The position numbers and the translations under genes were made by a program. Below the pieces are notes generated by a model that saw only the letters and a program-made list of their open reading frames with translations, searched no databases and had not been told where the DNA came from. From NCBI GenBank assembly GCA_023415525.1, contig JAEZKI010000281.1:1-10018 (forward strand): a stretch of DNA of 10,018 nt. Direction: 5' to 3'. This document shows, piece after piece, positions 1 to 5,031 of this stretch (position 1 is its first letter; every line of letters begins with the position of its first letter). Source of the DNA: Bacillota bacterium (lineage in GTDB: Bacteria; Bacillota; Clostridia; Lachnospirales; Cellulosilyticaceae).

Positions 1-369
1 CCCTAAGACATTGGCAATTTCATGGGGGTCCATAAAAATCCCAGTGGTCCCATGAGGGATTACGGCAGAAGCATATTCTTTAACCGTTAGCATGCTACTT
101 TCTACATGTAGATGTCCGTCCATAAAACCAGGTGAAATATAAAGGCCGGTAGCATCAATGCACTTTGTATGAGGACCAATGGTATGACTCGCATCCCCTA
201 CAAGGGCAATGCGCCCATGGGTAATGGCTACATCTGTATGGGGTAGGAATTCACCCGTTGTAACATTAATAAGCGTACCATTTTGAATAACAAGGTCAGC
301 AGGGAGGTCTCCTTTGGCGGTCAATACCAGTTTTTCAGTGACATCTGAAAGGGAGTAACGTTTTTGCAT
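1..369 (-). CDS. ade: Adenine deaminase, N-terminal part (cut by window edge)
   Basis: Deaminates adenine to hypoxanthine and ammonia in purine salvage; a cytosolic metal enzyme of the amidohydrolase superfamily. Only the first 123 codons are present, and the family is usually close to 600 residues, so most of the gene lies beyond the left edge. The N-terminal composite domain is visible (LVIQNGTLINVTTGE at residues 27-41, VAITHGRIALVGDA at 47-60). It is followed by the barrel entry GFMDGHLHVESSM, with metal-binding H86 and H88 and the family-typical E90, then HGTTGIFMDPHEIANVLG at 106-123, a hallmark of adenine deaminase rather than of dihydroorotase or hydantoinase. The ATG at 369 follows an AGGAGG ribosome binding site at 375-380. 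It lies downstream of pepF on the same strand, with its own candidate promoter in the gap. No purine riboswitch fits in the short leader. Confidence 0.95.
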   Translation of the reverse strand, partial: MQKRYSLSDVTEKLVLTAKGDLPADLVIQNGTLINVTTGEFLPHTDVAITHGRIALVGDASHTIGPHTKCIDATGLYISPGFMDGHLHVESSMLTVKEYASAVIPHGTTGIFMDPHEIANVLG

Positions 370-397
370 AATAGCCTCCTTAAAATATATTTCAACT

Positions 398-426
398 ATC
401 ATACCACTTCCGTTTTTGAAATACAA
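398..426 (-). promoter_or_regulatory. Candidate ade promoter
   Basis: Read on the minus strand, a -35 box TTGTAT (421-426) and a -10 box TATGAT (398-403) are separated by 17 bases. They lie in the 71-base gap between the pepF stop and the ade start. The -10 is one mismatch from consensus and the -35 keeps only TTG. No terminator hairpin is visible after pepF, so ade may also receive read-through transcription. Confidence 0.5.
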
Positions 427-440
427 TGGAGGAATAGCTC

Positions 441-2234
441 TTAAAATTTCATTTCTTCAATAACCTTTTTGAAGGTATGGAGGGCTTTTTCAATAGGTAG
501 AGGGGTACTCATATCTACTCCAGCATCTTTTAAGAGATCAATAGGGTCTTTAGAAGAGCCACCCTTTAAGAACTGAAGGTAATCTTTTACAGCAGGTTCC
601 CCTTCTTCTAAGATGCGAGTGGAAAGGGCAATAGCAGCCGAATACCCCGTAGCATATTGATACACATAGAAAGGTGTGTAGAAATGAGGAATACGTGCCC
701 ATTCATTTTCAATGAGGGTATCCACATTAACCCCTTCTCCATGGTATTTTTTTACTAAAGACAAATAATGGGAGCAAAGAAGCTGACTATTTAAAGTTTT
801 TCCCTCTTGATTCATCAGATGTACATCTCTTTCAAACTCTGCAAACATGGTTTGCCTATATAAGGTGGATTTAAATTGCTCCATAAAATAATTTAAAAGA
901 TATTCTTTGTAAAGAGGATCTGTAACAGTCTTTAAAAGGTATTGCATAAGAAGCGCTTCATTTACAGTAGAAGCTACCTCAGCTACAAAGATGCAGTAGT
1001 CACTATAGATAAAGGGCTGCTCCTTATGGGAATAATAGCTGTGCATAGCGTGACCCATTTCGTGGGCTAAGGTGAAGAGATTAGAAAGATTATCCACATA
1101 ATTCATGAGGATATAGGGATGAGGAATACCATGGCACCCCCAAGAATACGCCCCACTTCGTTTCCCTTCATTTTCATACTTATCTACCCAACGCTCACTA
1201 AAACCTTGTCTCACAACAGCAACATAGTCCTCTCCAAGAGGGGCCAATGCTTTTAGGATGATTTCACAAGCTTCTTCGTAAGTGATTTTAAGTTCAAAAT
1301 TTTTGACAATAGGGGTAAAGAGATCATACATATGCAACGTATCCACTTCTAATAAATTTTTACGAAGAGCCATATAATCCTGTAATAGGTCCAGATTTTG
1401 ATTGACGGTGGTAATGAGGTTTTCATAGACCTTGGTGGGAATATTATTGGCAGAAAGGGCATAGTGAAGGGGTGTTTCAAAACCTCTTACAGATGAAAAA
1501 AGCCCATACTGCTTCACATTGGCAGCAAAAGTAGTGGCCAGCATATTTTTGTAATGGGCATAGGTTTCATAAAGGGCATTAAAGGCACCTTTTCGAACCT
1601 CCAGGTTGCGGCTTTCTAAGAATTGAATGTAGGTCCCATGGGTGAGACGTACTTCTTCACCTTGATCATTTTGAATAAGTGGGAAGCTTAGGTCCACATT
1701 ATTAAACATTGCAAAAATATTATGGGGCGCATCTGCCAGTTCAGAGACCTTAGCTAATAGGCTTTCGGTTTTACTATCTAAGATATGCACCTTTTGTCTT
1801 AGAATCTCTTGGAGATAACGGGTATAAAGGCTAAGTGCGGGTGCTTCTTCATAAAGGGCTTGCAACTTATCTGGTGTCAGCCCACTAAGTTCAGGTTGAA
1901 CAAAAGCTAATGCTTCAGACAGTTGAACAGAAAGAAGCTCCGTTTGGTTGGCAAAATCTTGATAGAGGGCATTTTGACCATCTTGATGCAGGCGCATATG
2001 ACTGTAAACGTAAAGTTTATTCACCTCTTGTGCTAAGTGATCTTGGGCCTTTAGAAATTCAAAAAGCACATTCCCTGAACGAAGCAGGTTGCCTTCATAG
2101 CTCTTAAAGGGGGGGATTTCTTCTTTGATAGCGGCAAGGGTTTCAGAAAAAAGGGCATCGGTTGCAAAAATATCTTCTAGCTTCCAAGTATCCCTTTGGG
2201 GAACTTCATTTCTTTTTGGTAAATTTTTAGACAA
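441..2234 (-). CDS. pepF: Oligoendopeptidase F (M3B zinc metallopeptidase)
   Basis: Cytosolic zinc endopeptidase that cleaves short to medium oligopeptides. It is 597 residues long, close to the roughly 600 usual for PepF. The zinc site is H391-E392-M-G-H395 within LAHEMGHAMHSYY, with a third ligand probably E419 in FVAEVAST, 24 residues downstream as expected for family M3. The conserved substrate-loop motif GKRSGAYSWG is at 357-366. The C-terminal HFYTPFYVYQYATGYSAA (from H517) carries the family's His/Tyr catalytic-site residues. The N-terminal half is the helical M3 cap domain. The start is TTG at 2232-2234: an in-frame TGA lies three codons upstream, no in-frame ATG is available near the start, and an AAAGGAG lies 9 bases upstream. 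It has no signal peptide. It is transcribed away from the D-aminopeptidase gene and towards ade. Confidence 0.96.
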   Translation of the reverse strand: MSKNLPKRNEVPQRDTWKLEDIFATDALFSETLAAIKEEIPPFKSYEGNLLRSGNVLFEFLKAQDHLAQEVNKLYVYSHMRLHQDGQNALYQDFANQTELLSVQLSEALAFVQPELSGLTPDKLQALYEEAPALSLYTRYLQEILRQKVHILDSKTESLLAKVSELADAPHNIFAMFNNVDLSFPLIQNDQGEEVRLTHGTYIQFLESRNLEVRKGAFNALYETYAHYKNMLATTFAANVKQYGLFSSVRGFETPLHYALSANNIPTKVYENLITTVNQNLDLLQDYMALRKNLLEVDTLHMYDLFTPIVKNFELKITYEEACEIILKALAPLGEDYVAVVRQGFSERWVDKYENEGKRSGAYSWGCHGIPHPYILMNYVDNLSNLFTLAHEMGHAMHSYYSHKEQPFIYSDYCIFVAEVASTVNEALLMQYLLKTVTDPLYKEYLLNYFMEQFKSTLYRQTMFAEFERDVHLMNQEGKTLNSQLLCSHYLSLVKKYHGEGVNVDTLIENEWARIPHFYTPFYVYQYATGYSAAIALSTRILEEGEPAVKDYLQFLKGGSSKDPIDLLKDAGVDMSTPLPIEKALHTFKKVIEEMKF

Positions 2235-2243
2235 AACATTTCA

Positions 2244-2250
2244 CTCCTTT
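2244..2250 (-). promoter_or_regulatory. Ribosome binding site deciding the pepF TTG start
   Basis: AAAGGAG read on the minus strand lies 9 bases before the in-frame TTG (2232-2234). It is only 4 bases before an out-of-frame ATG (2237-2239) that opens a 20-codon ORF ending in TAG inside pepF. Spacing and frame favour the TTG. The ATG is a possible decoy start. Confidence 0.7.
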
Positions 2251-2266
2251 CATAACAATTAGTTAT

Positions 2267-2296
2267 AGTATACTCTATTTTAGAAAAAATCAGCAA
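2267..2296 (-). promoter_or_regulatory. Candidate pepF promoter
   Basis: On the minus strand, TTGCTG (2291-2296) and TATACT (2267-2272) are separated by 18 bases. This places the start of transcription shortly before the pepF ribosome binding site. The -10 is one mismatch from consensus; the -35 is weaker. It stands back to back with the rightward promoter at 2318-2346. Confidence 0.55.
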
Positions 2297-2317
2297 TTGA
2301 TAAGGAAAAGTTTATTT

Positions 2318-2346
2318 TTGATATTTAAAAGAAGTTTTGCTATACT
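2318..2346 (+). promoter_or_regulatory. Promoter of the D-aminopeptidase gene, extended -10
   Basis: TTGATA (2318-2323), a 17-base spacer and TATACT (2341-2346), with TG at 2338-2339 one base before the -10 (extended -10 form). Each box has one mismatch to the sigma-A consensus. Transcription would begin near 2353, leaving a leader of about 35 bases before the ATG at 2387. Confidence 0.75.
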
Positions 2347-2386
2347 AAGGACAAGGAAGACAAGGAGAGAAAAGGAGGAGATAAGG

Positions 2387-3181
2387 ATGCGACTTTATAT
2401 TAGTGCAGATCTAGAGGGGATTACAGGTGTTTCTTGTTGGGAGGAAACCCATAAAGGGAATAATGAATATGAGAAGGCAAGATTGCAAATGACTAAGGAA
2501 GTAGCAGCTGCTTGTAGAGGAGCCTTAGAAGCAGGGGTGGACTTTATTTTGGTTAAGGATGCTCATGAGGAGGGCAAAAACCTTATTCACCAACTCCTTC
2601 CTAAAGAAGTAAAGATTCTTTCAGGCTGGAGTAATCATCCCTATAATATGGTGGAGGGACTTGACAAAAGTTTTGATGGGGCCCTTTTCATTGGCTATCA
2701 TAGTGGTGGTCATTCCAACGGTTCACCTTTAGCCCATACGCTTTCCATAGATTCTGTCCGCTCTATTAGTTTAAATGGTCAAAAAGCAGATGAGTTTTTG
2801 CTCTATACCCATGCGGCTCATTGGATAGGAGTACCCGTTATTGGAGTCAGTGGGGATGGAGAACTCATCCGAAGGGTAAAAGCTTTTGATGGGCAGATAA
2901 AAACGGTGGCTGTTCAAGAGGGCTTTGGAGGAGCTGTTGTAAGTATTCATCCCGATCTAGCTATAAGCCGTATTCAAAAGATGGCTAAAAAAGCCGTGGA
3001 GGCCATTGGAAGTTTTACCACATTTTCAGTAGAAAAATATGAACTTAAAGTAGAGTTTAAAAATCACCAAGATGCCTATAAGTATTCTTTTTATCCTGGA
3101 GCAGAACAGGTTGGAGAATATACTATTCGCTATAGTTCTCCCCGTTATGAAGATATTTTAACGCTCTTACTGTTTATTTAG
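2387..3181 (+). CDS. M55 family D-aminopeptidase (DppA-like)
   Basis: Zinc aminopeptidase releasing N-terminal D-amino acids from short peptides, in the family of Bacillus subtilis DppA; probably cytosolic. It has 264 residues, against about 274 for DppA. The zinc ligands expected from DppA are all present: D8 and E10 in ISADLEGITGV, H60 in VKDAHEEG, H105 in FIGYHSGGH and E136 in ADEFLL. H117 in LAHTLS matches the proposed catalytic histidine. MVEGLDKSFDGALFIGYH (88-105) is a family signature. The ATG at 2387 is chosen because AAAGGAGG lies 8 bases before it and the alignment to DppA begins there. A TTG at 2297 in the same frame would start upstream of the promoter. There are no dipeptide permease genes beside it, so the role is probably peptide or peptidoglycan-fragment recycling, an inference from the family. 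The gene has its own promoter and terminator. Confidence 0.93.
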   Translation: MRLYISADLEGITGVSCWEETHKGNNEYEKARLQMTKEVAAACRGALEAGVDFILVKDAHEEGKNLIHQLLPKEVKILSGWSNHPYNMVEGLDKSFDGALFIGYHSGGHSNGSPLAHTLSIDSVRSISLNGQKADEFLLYTHAAHWIGVPVIGVSGDGELIRRVKAFDGQIKTVAVQEGFGGAVVSIHPDLAISRIQKMAKKAVEAIGSFTTFSVEKYELKVEFKNHQDAYKYSFYPGAEQVGEYTIRYSSPRYEDILTLLLFI

Positions 3182-3211
3182 AGTAAAGGGTAGGGCTTTC
3201 TAGAAAGAAAG

Positions 3212-3250
3212 CAGACAGGGTTTTAAAAAAGCCAGCTGTCTGTTTTTTTT
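3212..3250 (+). terminator. Rho-independent terminator after the D-aminopeptidase gene
   Basis: The inverted repeat CAGACAG (3212-3218) / CTGTCTG (3236-3242) is followed by eight T (3243-3250). Inside the loop, GG (3219-3220) can pair with CC (3232-3233). It begins 30 bases after the stop codon and separates this gene from the phosphatase gene. Confidence 0.88.
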
Positions 3251-3321
3251 CCATGGGATAGTAAAAGCAGGAAGGCATACAATAAGACTTAAGGTGAGAA
3301 TTAAAATAAAGGAGCTTGAAA

Positions 3322-3924
3322 ATGGAAACACTTTTACTGGTACGACATGGTGAAACTTTAGCCAATAAAAACCAGCTTTATTTGGGGCGTTCAGAAAGCC
3401 CTTTAAGTGAAGAGGGCAAAAGACAGGCCCAGTGCTTAGAAGCTTTTTTGAGGAATGAGCCCCTAGATGCTATCTATACAAGTACCTCCTTACGTACTCT
3501 TGAGACGGTAGAGGGGCTTGCCTATAAGAAAGGGTTACCTATTTATCAAGAAGAGGCTTTTTGTGAAATTGACTTTGGGGAATTTGAAGGAAAAGACTTT
3601 AAGACCATTCAGCAAACCACACCTCAAGAAGTCCAAAAGATGCTAGAGGAAGGGGAGGCCTATACTTTTCCAGGAGGAGAAAGTCTTAGGACTTCTTATG
3701 CCCGTCATATAAAGGGACTTGAAGCTATATGTAAGCTTCCTCAAAAGACGATTTTGCTTTGTGCACATGGGGGAACCCTGAGGGATTGTATAAGTTATTT
3801 AATAGGTGGAAGTCCCGCGCTCCATTGGCATTTTAAGATCGAGCCAGGCTCCTTGACCCGGTTTAGCTTTCAAGGGGATTTTGCTGTCTGTGAGGGACTC
3901 AATCAAACGGCTTATTATAAATAG
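3322..3924 (+). CDS. Histidine phosphatase family protein (phosphoglycerate mutase superfamily)
   Basis: Cytosolic phosphohydrolase that works through a phosphohistidine intermediate. It has 200 residues, typical of the small two-domain-free branch that holds GpmB-like and CobC-like (alpha-ribazole phosphatase) enzymes. The catalytic core is clear: R8-H9-G10-E11 near the N-terminus with H9 as nucleophile, R58 in the TSTSLRTLET segment, the acid E82 in EIDFGEFEG, and H149 in LLCAHGGTLRD. The EIDFGEFEG form is common in CobC and GpmB-like members. The true substrate cannot be named, since no cobalamin or glycolysis gene is adjacent. The ATG at 3322 follows AAAGGAG (3308-3314) by 7 bases; an in-frame TTG at 3316 is too close to that site. 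The upstream terminator implies a separate promoter; TACAAT at 3278-3283 is a possible -10 but lacks a good -35. Confidence 0.92.
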   Translation: METLLLVRHGETLANKNQLYLGRSESPLSEEGKRQAQCLEAFLRNEPLDAIYTSTSLRTLETVEGLAYKKGLPIYQEEAFCEIDFGEFEGKDFKTIQQTTPQEVQKMLEEGEAYTFPGGESLRTSYARHIKGLEAICKLPQKTILLCAHGGTLRDCISYLIGGSPALHWHFKIEPGSLTRFSFQGDFAVCEGLNQTAYYK

Positions 3925-4010
3925 GTAGGGTTTATAAAGGAAATAGGAAAATTTTTAAAAAGAGCTGACTGGTAAGTCCCTCAAGGAATGTAGGGTGTTT
4001 GGAAGGCCTT

Positions 4011-4033
4011 AGAGGATGAAGATACTCTTTTTT
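4011..4033 (+). terminator. Weak candidate terminator after the phosphatase gene
   Basis: AGAG (4011-4014) pairs with CTCT (4025-4028), and after a G/A mismatch A4016-T4017 can pair with A4022-T4023. T4029-T4033 follow. The stem is short and weak. The rest of the gap 3925-4101 holds no gene. It has a TATAGT at 4051-4056 that could be the -10 of the next gene, without a convincing -35. Confidence 0.3.
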
Positions 4034-4101
4034 AATCTATAGAAATCAAGTATAGTATAAGGTGAAGACATAAGAGAAAATGCAGAAAAGGAGAAGATTA
4101 A

Positions 4102-4704
4102 ATGGGCTTTTTTAAGGTAACAGTGGGGGTTATGGGTTCATCTAAATCAGCAAGAGCTATTGCAGAGGTTCAAAATTTAAAAGTGAGGAATCTCAAAACA
4201 CTTGTCATTAAACCGGAGTTAGATACACGGGATGGTGGATACATATGTAGTAGACTCATTAAAGATAAAGTAAAGGCGGATATTTTATTAAAGTCAGAAG
4301 AATCCTTACCTATTCGAGAGATTATTAGTGACAATTACGATTACATTGTAGTCGATGAATTTCATATGCTCAGTGAAACACAAATTAAAGAACTTTATCA
4401 AATTAGCGCCATTTCAACAGCCAACATCAGTATGTATGGTCTACGTATATCTTGGAAAGGCACACCTTTTCCAAGTGCTGCTTTAGCTTTAGCCTATGCG
4501 GATGAGATTGAAATGATTAAAATGGTAGATAAGGCACAGCATACACTAAGTCATCATATAAAATATACCAATGGGATACCAAGTCCTCTTTCTGAAAATG
4601 AGGATTCTATTGTGGTGGGAGATTTAGATAAGACCAGTTATACAACTGTATCTAAATTAGACTTTTATAAAATATATAAAATGTTAGGTCAAGTAGAGGA
4701 ATAG
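4102..4704 (+). CDS. Divergent thymidine kinase-like protein with altered P-loop and no zinc site
   Basis: The whole length (200 residues) follows the type II thymidine kinase plan, the enzyme that phosphorylates thymidine in pyrimidine salvage. Landmarks are a P-loop near the N-terminus (G9-V-M-G-S-S-K-S16), KPELDTRDGG at 37-46, VVDEFHML at 83-90 in place of VDExQF with the likely catalytic base E86 kept, MYGLRISWKG at 111-120 in place of YGLRTDFRG, and ADEIEMIK at 133-140. Key departures: the Walker A glycine before the lysine is S14, the DExQ glutamine is H88, and the lasso positions that normally bind zinc align with D143, A145, S184 and D187. The only cysteine is C49. The reading frame is intact, with AAAAGGAG 8 bases before the ATG, so it is not an obvious pseudogene. 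Activity is doubtful; a binding or regulatory role is possible. The pyr promoter starts 8 bases after its stop. Confidence 0.75.
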   Translation: MGFFKVTVGVMGSSKSARAIAEVQNLKVRNLKTLVIKPELDTRDGGYICSRLIKDKVKADILLKSEESLPIREIISDNYDYIVVDEFHMLSETQIKELYQISAISTANISMYGLRISWKGTPFPSAALALAYADEIEMIKMVDKAQHTLSHHIKYTNGIPSPLSENEDSIVVGDLDKTSYTTVSKLDFYKIYKMLGQVEE

Positions 4705-4712
4705 AAAATAAC

Positions 4713-4741
4713 TTGACAACTCATGAGGGTTATGCTATCCT
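4713..4741 (+). promoter_or_regulatory. pyr operon promoter, extended -10
   Basis: A perfect -35 TTGACA (4713-4718), a 17-base spacer and TATCCT (4736-4741), with TG at 4733-4734 giving an extended -10. Transcription should begin near A4747 or A4749. It starts right behind the thymidine kinase-like gene, with no terminator between them, so read-through from that gene would also pass through the attenuator. Confidence 0.85.
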
Positions 4742-4769
4742 ATTACACAGAAAATTAAATACAAATACA

Positions 4770-4801
4770 CCTTTAAGCTTGGTACAGAGAGACCAAAAAG
4801 G
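4770..4801 (+). promoter_or_regulatory. PyrR-binding-loop-like hairpin overlapping the leader ribosome binding site
   Basis: Seen: lower stem CCTTT (4770-4774) with AAAGG (4797-4801), a one-sided 5' bulge AAGC (4775-4778), upper stem TTGGT (4779-4783) with ACCAA (4792-4796), an A4784/G4791 mismatch, and the hexaloop CAGAGA (4785-4790). Known: the PyrR consensus ARUCCNGNGAGGYU forms a hairpin with a CNGNGA hexaloop and a purine-rich bulge on the 5' side. The match covers hexaloop and architecture; the closing C-G pair of the consensus is replaced by A/G. The ribosome binding site AAAAAGGAG (4795-4803) of the leader ORF shares A4795-G4801 with the hairpin, so UMP-bound PyrR would be expected to hide it. 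A pyrR gene is not in the window. Confidence 0.6.
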
Positions 4802-4809
4802 AGAAAACA

Positions 4810-4965
4810 ATGAGAAAATTAATAGACAAACTGCACAATCAGTATAAAAATCATAAAGAGTATAAAAATAAAGAAACACACTTTTTTGTAAGGAGCATAG
4901 GTAATTGGACTTATGCTTTACAAATCGTTGTTTCTTTTTTTCGTTTAAAGGCAATGAAAAGATAA
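4810..4965 (+). CDS. Putative pyr leader peptide, 51 aa (pyrL-like)
   Basis: A short ORF with a near-perfect ribosome binding site (AAAAAGGAG, 6 bases before the ATG), stronger than that of pyrB. The peptide is basic, rich in Lys and Asn in its first half and hydrophobic near VVSFF, and it resembles no family known to me. Its last codons (LKAMKR, stop TAA at 4963-4965) lie inside the 5' arm of the attenuator hairpin, and its FF pairs are encoded by T runs (six T at 4882-4887, seven T at 4935-4941). A ribosome reaching the stop would cover most of the 5' arm and block the terminator, as leader translation does in E. coli pyrL-pyrBI. The peptide itself may have no function. Translation is inferred, not shown. 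Confidence 0.62.
   Translation: MRKLIDKLHNQYKNHKEYKNKETHFFVRSIGNWTYALQIVVSFFRLKAMKR
4927..4946 (+). promoter_or_regulatory. T-rich transcription pause tract before the attenuator
   Basis: Fifteen of twenty bases are T, with a core of TTTCTTTTTTTCG at 4931-4943, ending exactly where the terminator stem begins. The E. coli pyrBI leader has a similar U-rich run ahead of its attenuator, where RNA polymerase slows when UTP is low. A role as a UTP-sensing pause site here is inferred from that parallel. Confidence 0.5.
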
Positions 4966-4996
4966 GCTTACTTATCTTTTCATTGCCTTTTCTTTT
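4947..4996 (+). terminator. pyr attenuator: 20-bp terminator hairpin before pyrB
   Basis: A perfect 20-bp inverted repeat (4947-4966 with 4971-4990) with a four-base loop CTTA (4967-4970), followed by TCTTTT (4991-4996). It stands between the promoter and pyrB in the direction of the operon, so it must be conditionally bypassed for pyrB to be expressed. The leader ORF stop codon lies within its 5' arm. Confidence 0.93.
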
Positions 4997-5031
4997 AGTC
5001 AGAAAAATTTAATTTTAAAGGAAGGTGTGTC

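Larger units (their letters stand above)
4747..5031 (+). other. pyr operon regulated leader (overall extent)
   Basis: About 285 bases of untranslated or leader-coding RNA lie between the promoter and pyrB. In order it holds a PyrR-binding-loop-like hairpin, a strong ribosome binding site, a 51-codon ORF, a T-rich tract, a 20-bp terminator hairpin and the pyrB ribosome binding site (AAAGGAAGG at 5017-5025). The layout indicates transcription attenuation of the pyrimidine genes. The left boundary is estimated from the promoter. Confidence 0.8.

Noticed and set aside
370..440. Purine riboswitch before ade
   Set aside because: The gap is too short for an aptamer plus expression platform, and no fitting three-way junction was seen.
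1910..2107. 65-codon plus-strand frame within pepF
   Set aside because: Antisense to a well-supported gene, without a convincing ribosome binding site or recognisable protein.
2297..2386. N-terminal extension of the D-aminopeptidase from a TTG at 2297
   Set aside because: It would lie over the promoter and before the transcription start, has no ribosome binding site, and the family alignment begins at the ATG at 2387.
3196..3207. Perfect palindrome CTTTCTAGAAAG after the D-aminopeptidase gene
   Set aside because: Adjacent to and partly overlapping a competing fold of the terminator region; a single short palindrome with no second copy or promoter context to suggest an operator.
3316..3321. 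TTG start two codons before the phosphatase ATG
   Set aside because: It is only one base after the AAAGGAG; the ATG at 3322 has normal spacing.
3174..3365. 63-codon minus-strand frame over the terminator region
   Set aside because: It spans the terminator hairpin and the start of the phosphatase gene and has no supporting signals.
4730..4954. 74-codon minus-strand frame across the pyr leader
   Set aside because: It runs antisense to the promoter and leader. Its low-complexity Phe, Leu and Cys content reflects the AT-rich complement of the leader.
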